Of a DNA stretch of 64,000 nt, positions 52,103 to 60,635 are shown piece by piece. Made by a program: the position numbers and the translations under genes. Within the stretch, counting starts at the first letter, position 1. The number at the start of each line of letters is the position of its first letter. Under the pieces are notes generated by a model. That model searched no databases. It was given only the letters and a program-made list of their open reading frames with translations, and was not told where the DNA came from. Source of the DNA: Bacillus sp. FJAT-25509 (lineage in GTDB: Bacteria; Bacillota; Bacilli; Bacillales; Bacillaceae_G); contig NZ_LJIZ01000013.1 in assembly GCF_001420605.1 (NCBI RefSeq), positions 1 to 64,000 on the forward strand. Reading direction: 5' to 3'.

Positions 52103-54119
52103 ATAGTAAATATTTAGAATACCAAGGTTTACTGTCTTTATTTTCCTTTTTATGTTTTTGGTTCATTTTTTTATTCATACAAGGTTTTGTAGGTTGTGTC
52201 CCTCTACGAAAATAAAGTGAAACCTTATCGCCGCAGCCTTCTTTATACAAAAGGCCAGTCTTTTCATCTACAGCAACTTTTACTAGATCATTAGGTAGTT
52301 TAGAATCTATATTTTTATCCATTAAATTTGTCATAACGGATGCCCATACCTTCTTGGACAGTGTACCTTCCTCTGCGGTTAAATTTTTTGAATGATCATA
52401 CCCAACCCATACTCCAACAATAAGATTCGAATGGAATCCAATCATCCAACTGTCCGTTTTTGTAGTTCCAGTTTTACCATAATAATCTTTTGATAGTTCA
52501 GGAATAATACTAGTACCTGTTACTGGCAAGTAGCTTGAAAAATTTGTGTTGAACATTCCGTTCATTAGTTGTTTAAGAATAATGGTTTGATCTTTATCTA
52601 ATATTTGTTTTTTATCAAACTTTTCTTTATAAATCGTCTTTCCAGTTTGAGTTTTAATCTCTTTTACGAAATGAGGAATAACTTCTTTACCATTATTCGC
52701 AATTAGTGCGTATGCTCTTGTCATATCGAGCAATGAGGCATCTTGAGTGCCGAGTGCCATTGAAGGTAGTTTATTATTTGGTGTGGTTAAATGGAATAAC
52801 TTCTGTGCTTTAATAAATTCGTCAGTACCAACTGCCTGTTGTGTTTTTACAGCGTATATATTGTCTGAAACAGCAATAGCTTTAGCTAGAGTAATTGAAT
52901 CATGCGCGTATAGATTGCCACTGTTTTTGGGACTATATGAATTTCCATTTTCAAAGTGAAATATAGTAGGCTTACTTTGAAGTCTTGTTGATGGGGTATA
53001 ACCATTTTCAAGTGCACTGTAATATAGAATTGGTTTTATTGTACTTCCTACTTGTCGTTTTGACGTTATTGCTCGATTAAATAAAAACTGTCCTTTCTCG
53101 CGGCCCCCAGTCATACCTAATACTTCACCAGTTTGACTATTTAATACGACTACACTAGCCTGTAAATCAGGTTGTGGTCTAATATATTTATCAAATGCTT
53201 GATCAATATGCTTTTGAATAGTGGAATTAAATGTTGTATAAATTTGACTACCATTGTTATTGATTGATTGGCCAATTGAAGCTGTAATCTCTTTTTGAAC
53301 ACTTTGTTGAAAATAGGATGTAAATGAAGAATTTGAAGTATGTTTAATCGGTTTTAACTTTATCGATTCATTAATTGCATTTTTAACAGTTTTTGAGCTG
53401 ATTAGTTTATTTTGTTCTAATGCCGATAAAATTCGTTGCTGCCTTTTCTTTACAGATGAAAAATGAACGTAAGGATCATATGTTGAAGGATTAGCCGGAA
53501 TACTTAATAAAAATGTAGATTCACCAATTGTAAGCTCGTTTGTCTCTTTTCCTAAGAAGGTATTCGCAGCAGTTTCTAGACCATAAATACCATGTCCAAA
53601 ATAAATGGTGTTTAAATATGCTTCTAATATTTTATTTTTACTGTAGGCTGACTCAAGTCTCATAGTAAAAAAAGCCTCTTTTAATTTACGACTAATCGTT
53701 TTTTGTTGTGAAAGATATAAATTTTTTGCAAGTTGCTGAGTTATTGTACTTCCGCCTTGAGCGTATTGTCCTTTCGTTATATTAATTAAAATAGCAGAGC
53801 CCAACCTTTTTAAGTCAAAGCCATGATGATGAAAAAAATTACGATCTTCAGAAACTAAAATACTATTGATCGCAATCGGAGGCACATCTGCAATTTTTAG
53901 TGTTTTACGATTTTGAAGTAGCTTAGTTTTACTAATTAGTTTTTGATTGTGATCATAATAACTTGAATTTGACTCAATAAATAATGAAGGTTTAGTAGAC
54001 GTAATTGCAAACAGATAAACACAAGATAAAAATAGTGTTCCTGAAATTGAAATAATAGTAAGCAAAATGCCGACCTTTTGAAGTGTACGCCAATGAAAAG
54101 AGTAGTTGATATTATACAA
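52101..54119 (-). CDS. pbpG: Class A penicillin-binding protein (PbpG / YwhE type)
   Basis: A 672-residue bifunctional enzyme with one N-terminal membrane helix (about 12-38). The GT51 domain (about 60-240) has ILVSEDRNFFHHHGFDLKRL, GGSTITQQLAKNLYLSQQKT and ILEAYLNTIYFGHGIYG. The transpeptidase domain (about 310-600) has the SxxK in QVGSTIKPILYY, SxN in VSDNIYAVKT and KTG in YYGKTGTTKTDSWM. PbpG of B. subtilis is made in the forespore and shares spore peptidoglycan work with PbpF. The location between ywhD and speE supports the name. Its short C-terminus is Lys-rich. Confidence 0.94.
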   Translation of the reverse strand: MYNINYSFHWRTLQKVGILLTIISISGTLFLSCVYLFAITSTKPSLFIESNSSYYDHNQKLISKTKLLQNRKTLKIADVPPIAINSILVSEDRNFFHHHGFDLKRLGSAILINITKGQYAQGGSTITQQLAKNLYLSQQKTISRKLKEAFFTMRLESAYSKNKILEAYLNTIYFGHGIYGLETAANTFLGKETNELTIGESTFLLSIPANPSTYDPYVHFSSVKKRQQRILSALEQNKLISSKTVKNAINESIKLKPIKHTSNSSFTSYFQQSVQKEITASIGQSINNNGSQIYTTFNSTIQKHIDQAFDKYIRPQPDLQASVVVLNSQTGEVLGMTGGREKGQFLFNRAITSKRQVGSTIKPILYYSALENGYTPSTRLQSKPTIFHFENGNSYSPKNSGNLYAHDSITLAKAIAVSDNIYAVKTQQAVGTDEFIKAQKLFHLTTPNNKLPSMALGTQDASLLDMTRAYALIANNGKEVIPHFVKEIKTQTGKTIYKEKFDKKQILDKDQTIILKQLMNGMFNTNFSSYLPVTGTSIIPELSKDYYGKTGTTKTDSWMIGFHSNLIVGVWVGYDHSKNLTAEEGTLSKKVWASVMTNLMDKNIDSKLPNDLVKVAVDEKTGLLYKEGCGDKVSLYFRRGTQPTKPCMNKKMNQKHKKENKDSKPWYSKYLL

Positions 54120-54433
54120 AAAATGTATCCTCCTCTCGATTCGTTTCTCTAATTTAATACTAGTATGGTAGATTAAGAGAAATTTTATTCAAATTACCGT
54201 AGTAAAAAATATCAAATAATTTAGCTTTAAAAATCTTGCATTTCACAAAAATTACTCTATACTTTTCTTTTGTACGGCAAAAAATTGTTGTAACAACACA
54301 AATCCGATAGGAATTAGGAAGAGTGGGGATAATACGGAACATAATCGAAAAGTCGAGGCGCATTGTTTTAGCCCCGACAAAACAATACTTATGTTTCAAA
54401 CTAAATCTTGATAAAGAAGGGTAGATGCATTAA
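54120..54433 (+). promoter_or_regulatory. speE promoter region
   Basis: TTGCAT (54236-54241), 16 bp, TATACT (54258-54263) make a candidate sigma-A promoter about 170 bp before speE. In the leader GTCGAGGC and GCCCCGAC form an imperfect hairpin (about 54352-54380). No gene is credible on either strand. Confidence 0.55.
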
Positions 54434-55261
54434 ATGGAATTATGGTTTACTGAAAAACAAACAAAAAACTTTGGAATTACTGCTAAAATTAATAAAACTT
54501 TACATACAGAGCAAACTGAGTTTCAAAAGCTTGACATGGTAGAGACAGAAGAGTTCGGAAACATGCTTATTTTAGATGGTATGGTTATGACAACTCAAAA
54601 AGATGAGTTCGTTTACCACGAAATGGTCGCGCATGTACCTTTATTCACACACCCAAATCCTGAAAACGTATTAGTTGTAGGTGGCGGTGACGGTGGTGTT
54701 ATTCGTGAAGTATTAAAACACCCAAGCGTGAAGAAAGCAACTCTAGTTGAAATCGATGGAAAAGTAATTGAGTACTCTAAAATATACTTACCTGAAATTG
54801 CAGGGAAATTAGAAGATCCACGTGTAGAAGTAAAAGTAGACGACGGATTTATGCATATTGCAAATAGTGAAAATGTATACGATGTAATTATGGTAGACTC
54901 AACTGAACCAGTTGGTCCTGCAGTTAACTTATTTACAAAAGGCTTCTATGCTGGAATCTCTAAAGCATTAAAAGAAGATGGTATTTTTGTAGCACAAACG
55001 GACAACCCATGGTTTACGCCAGAGTTAATCACACAAGTTCAACGTGATGTAAGAGAAATCTTCCCAATCACTCGTTTATACATTGCAAATATTCCAACAT
55101 ACCCAAGTGGAATGTGGACATTTACAATCGGTTCGAAAAAACATGATCCTCTTGAAGTAGAAGAGAATCGTTTCTTTGATATTGAGACAAAATATTATAC
55201 AAAAGAGCTACACAAAGCAGCGTTCGTATTACCAAAATTTGTAGCTGATCTTACTAAATAA
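54434..55261 (+). CDS. speE: Spermidine synthase
   Basis: A 275-residue aminopropyltransferase that makes spermidine from putrescine and decarboxylated SAM. The nucleotide site is [18 protein letters not shown], the acidic loop [19 protein letters not shown], and the gate region [19 protein letters not shown]. It is followed after 13 bp by speB, giving a polyamine operon that converts agmatine to putrescine and on to spermidine. Confidence 0.96.
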   Translation: MELWFTEKQTKNFGITAKINKTLHTEQTEFQKLDMVETEEFGNMLILDGMVMTTQKDEFVYHEMVAHVPLFTHPNPENVLVVGGGDGGVIREVLKHPSVKKATLVEIDGKVIEYSKIYLPEIAGKLEDPRVEVKVDDGFMHIANSENVYDVIMVDSTEPVGPAVNLFTKGFYAGISKALKEDGIFVAQTDNPWFTPELITQVQRDVREIFPITRLYIANIPTYPSGMWTFTIGSKKHDPLEVEENRFFDIETKYYTKELHKAAFVLPKFVADLTK

Positions 55262-55274
55262 GGGGGCTTTATTT

Positions 55275-56147
55275 ATGCGTTTTGATGAAGCTTATTCTGG
55301 AAATGTATTCATAAAGAGTCATCCAAGCTTTGAAGAAAGTAAAGCAGTTATCTATGGTATGCCTATGGATTGGACTGTAAGTTTCAGACCAGGTTCTCGT
55401 TTTGGTCCTACACGTATTCGTGAAGTTTCAATTGGATTAGAGGAATATAGTCCATATCAAGATAAAGAACTTGAAGAAGTTAAGTATTTCGACGCAGGGG
55501 ATATTCCATTACCATTTGGTAACGCGCAAAGAAGCCTTGATATGATTGAAGATTATATTGACGGTTTATTAGCTGAAGGTAAATTTCCTCTAGGAATGGG
55601 TGGGGAGCATCTTGTATCATGGCCAGTAATGAAAGCTATGTACAAGAAATACCCAGATTTAGCAATTATTCATTTTGATGCTCATACTGATTTACGTGAT
55701 TCATATGAAGGTGAGCCATTATCTCACTCAACACCAATTAAAAAAGTTTGTGATTTAATTGGACCAAAAAATGTTTATTCATTTGGAATCCGTTCTGGTA
55801 TGAAGGAAGAATTTGAATGGGCTAAAGAAGTTGGAATGAATTTATTCAAATTCGAAGTGCTTGAACCGTTAAAGAAAGTACTTCCAACGCTTGCTGGACG
55901 TCCAGTATATGTAACGATTGATATCGATGTATTAGATCCTGCACACGCTCCTGGAACAGGAACTCTTGAAGCAGGTGGTATTACATCAAAAGAAATGCTT
56001 GATAGCATCTTAGCAATCGCAAATAGTGATATAAACGTTGTTGGGGCAGACTTAGTAGAAGTAGCTCCAGTTTACGATCATGCAGAGCAAACTCAAGTTG
56101 CTGCAAGTAAATTTATTCGTGAAATTTTATTAGGTTGGGTAAAATAA
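55275..56147 (+). CDS. speB: Agmatinase
   Basis: A 290-residue Mn-dependent ureohydrolase that splits agmatine to putrescine and urea. Metal ligands are GGEHLVSWPV, IIHFDAHTDLRD and VTIDIDVLDPAHAPGTGT. The PGSRFGPTRIRE lead is typical. It lies in an operon with speE. An arginase is excluded by the agmatinase-type ends and context. Confidence 0.95.
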   Translation: MRFDEAYSGNVFIKSHPSFEESKAVIYGMPMDWTVSFRPGSRFGPTRIREVSIGLEEYSPYQDKELEEVKYFDAGDIPLPFGNAQRSLDMIEDYIDGLLAEGKFPLGMGGEHLVSWPVMKAMYKKYPDLAIIHFDAHTDLRDSYEGEPLSHSTPIKKVCDLIGPKNVYSFGIRSGMKEEFEWAKEVGMNLFKFEVLEPLKKVLPTLAGRPVYVTIDIDVLDPAHAPGTGTLEAGGITSKEMLDSILAIANSDINVVGADLVEVAPVYDHAEQTQVAASKFIREILLGWVK

Positions 56148-56154
56148 TAAGATT

Positions 56155-56200
56155 TGAAAAGGCGATTTTTCGTTCATTAGAGCGAAAAGTCGCCTTTTTA
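56155..56200 (+). terminator. Terminator of speE-speB
   Basis: AAAGGCGATTTTTCG and CGAAAAGTCGCCTTT pair around eight bases and end in a T-run. Confidence 0.9.
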
Positions 56201-56266
56201 TATTGATTTGAAATTGAAACACTTGTAGCAATACAAATAATATTTAACAAAAAATGTAAAATCCTA

Positions 56267-56316
56267 TTGATAATGATAATCATTACCTTTATAATTGAGA
56301 ACGATTATTGTTATCA
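56267..56316 (+). promoter_or_regulatory. Fur-controlled promoter of the PepSY gene
   Basis: TTGATA (56267-56272), 17 bp, TATAAT (56290-56295) form a sigma-A promoter. TGATAATGATAATCATTA (56268-56285) is a Fur box over the -35 and spacer. AACGATTATTGTTATCA (about 56300-56316) is a second, weaker box over the start site. Double occupation suggests tight iron repression. Confidence 0.88.
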
Positions 56317-56336
56317 AACTATGGGAGAAGATGAAG

Positions 56337-57452
56337 ATGAAAAAAGGGGTAAGGAAATCTATTTTAACTCTACACTTGGTAAGCAGCTTAGTTTTTGGAC
56401 TTTTTATTATTGCTGTTTGTGCAACGGGTAGTGTATTGGTGTTTGGGAATCAGATTGAGCATGTATTAAATCCGCAGTATTTTAAGCCTGAAAGTAGTGA
56501 AAGAAATGTTGGAATTAAAGAAGCAGAAAAGGTTTTCCTTGAACATTACAAAGGTTTTCAAATTTCGAGGATGGATGTGCCTTCAAAGTTATCAGATGTA
56601 TATCATGCAAGTATGTCAAAAGGACATAATGAAATTGATGCATATGTAGATCCTAGCAATGGAAAATTATTAGGTAATTTTGATAGAGAGAAATCGATCG
56701 TTTCTTTTTTTAAAGAGTTGCATACACATTTATTATTAGATGATATTGGTGAAACAATTATTGGTATCGTTGCAATTGCATTTATTTTAATTCTTGTTAC
56801 AGGTATTTATTTATGGTATCCAGGCATTAAACGAATGTTTAAAAGCTTAAAAATTAAATGGAATAAAAGTCAAATGGCTAAAAATCTATCATTACATAAT
56901 TTCATTGGGGTTATTACTTTACCCTTTTTACTTGTTGTAGCAATAACAGGAATGCTATTTCCATTCCAAGAAAAGATTGAAGAATCTTTGAAATTGAAAT
57001 TTACATCGAATTATCCTGAAGAACTTAAATCAGTTGATAATGGTAAACATCAAATAGGGCTGGATACTATAGTTGCCCAAATTAATAAATTGCACCCGGA
57101 AGGTGAGTTATACAAGTTGAGAATTCCAACGGATAAAGATGGTGTAATAGAAGCTCAATTAAGCGATGGTAGTTATGATCCTGAAGGTAAAGGAAATACC
57201 AGTGAGTTTTTCGATCAGTTTTCTGGAAAGCATTTAGGAACTTTTTCGAAAAATACTGAAACAGCCTATGATAAATTTTTTGTTTGGCGAGAAAGTTTGC
57301 ATAGAGGAACTTTTGGTGGTGTGTTCGTAAAAACAATTTATGCCTTAGTTGGAATAGCTCCACTTGGTTTGGGGATAACTGGGATTACAATGTGGGCGCT
57401 AAAACGAAAAAACAAAGTTAAAAAAATGAGAAAATTACAGCAAACGGCCTAA
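56337..57452 (+). CDS. PepSY-associated transmembrane protein (iron-linked)
   Basis: A 371-residue PepSY_TM protein with membrane helices at about 12-35, 145-170, 205-230 and 335-360. Two PepSY-like domains lie outside, one of them at about 50-130. WYPGIKR, SLHNFIGVITLPFLL and SLHRGTFGG are typical; the His residues in helices recall the haem or metal sites of ferric-reductase-like relatives (PiuB/FoxB group). Such proteins are thought to reduce siderophore iron at the membrane. The twin Fur boxes support this. Of two ATGs, 56337 is better spaced from GGGAG. Confidence 0.85.
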   Translation: MKKGVRKSILTLHLVSSLVFGLFIIAVCATGSVLVFGNQIEHVLNPQYFKPESSERNVGIKEAEKVFLEHYKGFQISRMDVPSKLSDVYHASMSKGHNEIDAYVDPSNGKLLGNFDREKSIVSFFKELHTHLLLDDIGETIIGIVAIAFILILVTGIYLWYPGIKRMFKSLKIKWNKSQMAKNLSLHNFIGVITLPFLLVVAITGMLFPFQEKIEESLKLKFTSNYPEELKSVDNGKHQIGLDTIVAQINKLHPEGELYKLRIPTDKDGVIEAQLSDGSYDPEGKGNTSEFFDQFSGKHLGTFSKNTETAYDKFFVWRESLHRGTFGGVFVKTIYALVGIAPLGLGITGITMWALKRKNKVKKMRKLQQTA

Positions 57453-57508
57453 GACTAACAGAATTTTACAAGGAAGTATGATAACGATATTCGGTTGAAA
57501 TATTTGTT

Positions 57509-57558
57509 AGAACCCGAAAGAAAATGCGCATAAGCCGTATTTATCTTTCGGGTTTTTT
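57509..57558 (+). terminator. Terminator of the PepSY gene
   Basis: AACCCGAAAGA and TCTTTCGGGTT form a perfect stem with a loop of about 20 bases, then TTTTT. Confidence 0.88.
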
Positions 57559-57644
57559 GAATAGGTAACAAAAATGATTATTTGTACTGTTTTTATAGTA
57601 AAACAACAATTTTGTAGAAAGATAAAAATAGAAAAATGTACAAA

Positions 57645-57662
57645 GTTAACGTTGACGTTAAC
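57645..57662. promoter_or_regulatory. Candidate MerR operator GTTAACGTTGACGTTAAC
   Basis: An 18-bp nearly perfect dyad includes TTGACG, a possible -35 box. It lies 69 bp before the MerR-family gene. MerR proteins bind dyads within promoters, so autoregulation and control of the MFS gene are likely. The -10 is uncertain (TAAGAT at about 57676). Confidence 0.5.
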
Positions 57663-57730
57663 GATACAATAGGAGTAAGATAGATAAGTGATATAAATAA
57701 TTTAAATTCATTTCGAAAGGAGGAAATGAT

Positions 57731-58153
57731 TTGCTATACAAAATAGATGATGTAGCGAAAGAATGTGGATTAACAAAGCGCTCGATTCGTTATTACGAAG
57801 AAATCGGTTTGATCTCTCCGCCTGAAAGAAGTGAAGGAGGATTTCGACTTTATTCTGATCTGCATATAGAACGGCTAAAGAAAATAATGAATGTTCGTGA
57901 TGTTCTTGGTTTTTCTTTGCAGGAGGTACAGGAATATATGGAAATTAGTGAGGCGTATGAAGAATTCCGATTACATTATAGAGAAAACAAGGAAAAAATG
58001 AATGAAGATGAAAGAAAAGAAAAGCTATTAGGGGCGGAAGTAATACTTGCTCAACAATTAAAAATGATTGATGAAAAGCTTAAAAAAATGAACGATATTC
58101 GAGATGAAATGAATGCGATGTATCAGAGGGTGCAAAAAGCTTTAGAACAATAA
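57731..58153 (+). CDS. MerR-family transcriptional regulator (YfmP-like)
   Basis: A 140-residue MerR protein. The N-terminal winged helix (about 1-70) has IDDVAKECGLTKRSIRYYEE and GGFRLYSDLHIERLKKI. The coiled-coil dimerisation helix follows (about 85-135), and there is no effector domain with Cys residues, so it is not a classic metal sensor. The start is TTG 57731 behind AAAGGAGG by 7 bp. It precedes an MFS efflux gene by 23 bp, an arrangement like B. subtilis yfmP-yfmO. Confidence 0.88.
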   Translation: MLYKIDDVAKECGLTKRSIRYYEEIGLISPPERSEGGFRLYSDLHIERLKKIMNVRDVLGFSLQEVQEYMEISEAYEEFRLHYRENKEKMNEDERKEKLLGAEVILAQQLKMIDEKLKKMNDIRDEMNAMYQRVQKALEQ

Positions 58154-58176
58154 ATAATATGGGAGATGGATGAAAT

Positions 58177-59397
58177 ATGTCAAACTTGGCAGATCGTAAG
58201 AAGCAAACTGCAAATCAAAAATCTGGTCTTTTGAATCAGCCAAAAGCAATTTGGGCTGTTGGTTTTGCTTGTATTATCGCATTCATGGGGATTGGATTAG
58301 TTGACCCAATTTTACCAGCAATCGCTGAAAAAATGCATGCTTCTAAAAGTGATGTAACGCTTCTTTTTACAAGTTACAATTTAGTAATGGCATTCGCGAT
58401 GTTAATAACAGGTTTTATCTCTTCACGTATCGGAATTAAATGGACACTGCTTTTAGGTATACTAATTATTGCAGTCTTCGCGGGACTTGGAGGAAATTCA
58501 AGCGGTATATGGGAATTAGTATGGTTACGCGGAGGTTGGGGTCTAGGTAACGCACTATTCGTTGCGACTGCATTATCTGCTATTGTTTCATTATCTAGAT
58601 CAGGTGTTGCACAATCAATTATTTTATACGAAACTGCAATTGGTCTTGGGATATCAGTTGGTCCATTATTAGGTGGGGAATTAGGTTCAATCTCTTGGAG
58701 AGGTCCATTTTTTGGTGTTGCTTGTTTAATGGTTATTGCATTTTTATCTCTATCCTTAATGATGCCAAAAACACCTATTACACAAAATACGAAAAAAGCA
58801 TCGTTTCTTGATCCATTCCGTGCTCTTAAACATAGATCATTATTAACATTAGGGATTACAGCATTTTTATATAACTTTGGATTCTTTACTCTATTAGCAT
58901 TCTCTCCATTCTATATGGGATTAAAGGAACGCGGTTTAGGATTCGTATTCTTAGGTTGGGGACTTTTACTAGCAATCACATCTGTATTTATGGCACCAAA
59001 ACTTCAAAGAAAATTCGGTACACTTAAATCGATGTATGCAATGTTAACTCTTTTCGCAATTACGCTTCTTATCATGGGAGTAGGAACAAATACGAATAGT
59101 GTTGTTATCGTTTGTGTAATTATAGCTGGTGCATTTTTAGGTAATAACAACACATTAATAACAACAGCAGTAATGCAAGCAGCACCAGTCGAACGTTCAA
59201 CAGCATCAGCTGCATATAGCTTTTTACGTTTCCTTGGTGGGGCAATTGCTCCATATTTAGCAGGTAAACTTGCTGAATGGTATAATCCACACGTACCTTT
59301 CTATGTAGGTGGATGTTTTGTATTATTATCGGTACTTTTCTTGTTTATTAATAAAAAGCATTTAATTCATATTGATAAAGCAGAATCTGCACATTAA
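58177..59397 (+). CDS. MFS efflux transporter (YfmO-like)
   Basis: A 406-residue protein with 12 membrane segments of the drug:H+ antiporter-1 group. VDPILPAIAEKMHASKSDV in the first loop, FISSRIGIKWTLLLG (motif A) and ETAIGLGISVGPLLGGELG (motif C, marking antiporters) are seen. It is coexpressed with the MerR gene before it, which probably senses the exported compound. YfmO of B. subtilis has been linked to drug and copper resistance; the substrate here is unknown. GGGAGATGGATGA precedes the ATG. Confidence 0.9.
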   Translation: MSNLADRKKQTANQKSGLLNQPKAIWAVGFACIIAFMGIGLVDPILPAIAEKMHASKSDVTLLFTSYNLVMAFAMLITGFISSRIGIKWTLLLGILIIAVFAGLGGNSSGIWELVWLRGGWGLGNALFVATALSAIVSLSRSGVAQSIILYETAIGLGISVGPLLGGELGSISWRGPFFGVACLMVIAFLSLSLMMPKTPITQNTKKASFLDPFRALKHRSLLTLGITAFLYNFGFFTLLAFSPFYMGLKERGLGFVFLGWGLLLAITSVFMAPKLQRKFGTLKSMYAMLTLFAITLLIMGVGTNTNSVVIVCVIIAGAFLGNNNTLITTAVMQAAPVERSTASAAYSFLRFLGGAIAPYLAGKLAEWYNPHVPFYVGGCFVLLSVLFLFINKKHLIHIDKAESAH

Positions 59398-59425
59398 TTT
59401 TATCGAGTATTTCTCGATAATTGGT

Positions 59426-59466
59426 GAAAACCCGCTAGGAATTACGTTTCCTGGCGGGTTTTTGTG
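59426..59466 (+). terminator. Terminator of the MerR-MFS operon
   Basis: AAACCCGCTAGGAA and TTTCCTGGCGGGTTT pair with a short loop, then TTTTG. Confidence 0.9.
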
Positions 59467-59483
59467 TTTTTTTGAATATAAAC

Positions 59484-59516
59484 AAACAAAAAACAGCCCT
59501 TTACAAGCTGTTTATC
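59484..59516 (-). terminator. Terminator of the small membrane protein gene
   Basis: AAACAGC and GCTGTTT pair around nine bases, with a T-run on the minus strand. Confidence 0.7.
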
Positions 59517-59769
59517 ATGGTCCAAAATGACCGAAAAACATCAGATAAACAATAAAGCCGATGAGTGCGAGTACTCCGATTATTGCAGCTGTAAAACTGC
59601 CGAACATGATCGCTTTTCGTTTGAGAATGAACCACAAGATGATTCCCACAACGAATGGGACGAAAAATGAGTACAAATAAATGAGAAAAATGCTCGATAA
59701 CGAAATGATTCCTATACCTAGTCCGATGAAAAATAGTTTGCTAGATGATTGTTGTGCGATTGTTTTCAT
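59515..59769 (-). CDS. Small membrane protein of unknown function
   Basis: An 84-residue protein with three hydrophobic segments (about 12-32, 35-50, 56-80) and basic residues (KRK) between the second and third. I recognise no family. AAAAGGGG precedes the ATG by 5 bases and a terminator follows, so expression is likely. The codons use more G and C than the neighbours (for example many ATC, CTC, GCC and GTC-type codons in place of ATT/TTA), which suggests separate origin. It lies between an efflux operon and ywiB-argS on the opposite strand. Confidence 0.65.
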   Translation of the reverse strand: MKTIAQQSSSKLFFIGLGIGIISLSSIFLIYLYSFFVPFVVGIILWFILKRKAIMFGSFTAAIIGVLALIGFIVYLMFFGHFGP

Positions 59770-60197
59770 AAAAACCCCTTTTATTCATCATATGTTCTTT
59801 ATTGTCTCATAAACTGTTTTCAATTGAAAACAAAAATCCTCCTTACATTCATGGCAAGATTGTTTGTTAGTAGGTTGATGCGATTGAAATCCGTGGCCGT
59901 TTAATGAGTAATAGTGTCTGCAGTTTTAGATTTAGGGAGTCGAAATAACTAAATGAAATTCATCATTATAAAGAACGAAGCTACGGAAATTATGTGAAAA
60001 AGCTCTATGAATTTTTTTAGAAATAAGAAAGTACTCTAATTTTTCAGATTGTCCTATTATTTCGTTCACTTTAATGAATATTTTTCACAATTTTTTTCTT
60101 ACCTATTTTATTTTTTTTATTAGATTATGCTAAAATGGGAAAAGATGATTTTTGGATGTGATTCGTTACGTTCATTGGGAGAAAAGGACGTGTAAAA
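59770..60197. other. Intergenic region upstream of ywiB-argS
   Basis: About 430 bp without a credible gene. TGCTAAAAT at about 60128-60136 is a possible extended -10 of the ywiB promoter; a T-rich tract precedes it in place of a clear -35. Nothing else stands out. Confidence 0.4.
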
Positions 60198-60635
60198 GTG
60201 AAAGGACAACAAGGCATACCTGTCTCAATTGACTTTGAGACTTTGATAAAAGATCCACACGGGCGTGATAAAGTCAGTTTTCAAGCAAATGGCCTATACT
60301 ATAAAAAAGATGATGTCTCATATTTATTATTTGATGAAAATCACGAGGACCGAAAAGTAAAGGCTACAATGAAAATAGGCAAAGGGGAAGTAACAATTAT
60401 TCGTAATGGCGGGGTTATGATGCGTCACCAATACCGAGTAAATGAAACAACTGAAGGTACTTTCTCAAATGAATTAGGCGTATTCCAAACGAAAGCATAT
60501 ACGAAAAAACTACAATTTCTAGTATCTGAAGGACCTTTAAAAGGGGTACTTCAATTAGGGTATAAGTTATTCGTAGGTGATGAAAATGCTGGGTCGTATA
60601 ACATTACAGTATCAATTAAGGAGGCAACGATATGA
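60198..60635 (+). CDS. ywiB: DUF1934 protein YwiB
   Basis: A 145-residue protein of the YwiB (DUF1934) family, a small calycin-like beta-barrel of unknown role. [34 protein letters not shown] and [15 protein letters not shown] are seen. The GTG start at 60198 lies behind a weak GGAGAAAAGGACG. Its stop overlaps the argS start by 4 bases, as in B. subtilis, so the two are cotranslated. Confidence 0.9.
   Translation: MKGQQGIPVSIDFETLIKDPHGRDKVSFQANGLYYKKDDVSYLLFDENHEDRKVKATMKIGKGEVTIIRNGGVMMRHQYRVNETTEGTFSNELGVFQTKAYTKKLQFLVSEGPLKGVLQLGYKLFVGDENAGSYNITVSIKEATI

Noticed and set aside
54160-54399. Minus-strand ORF of 79 codons upstream of pbpG
   Set aside because: No ribosome binding site or protein-like pattern; it overlaps the speE promoter region.
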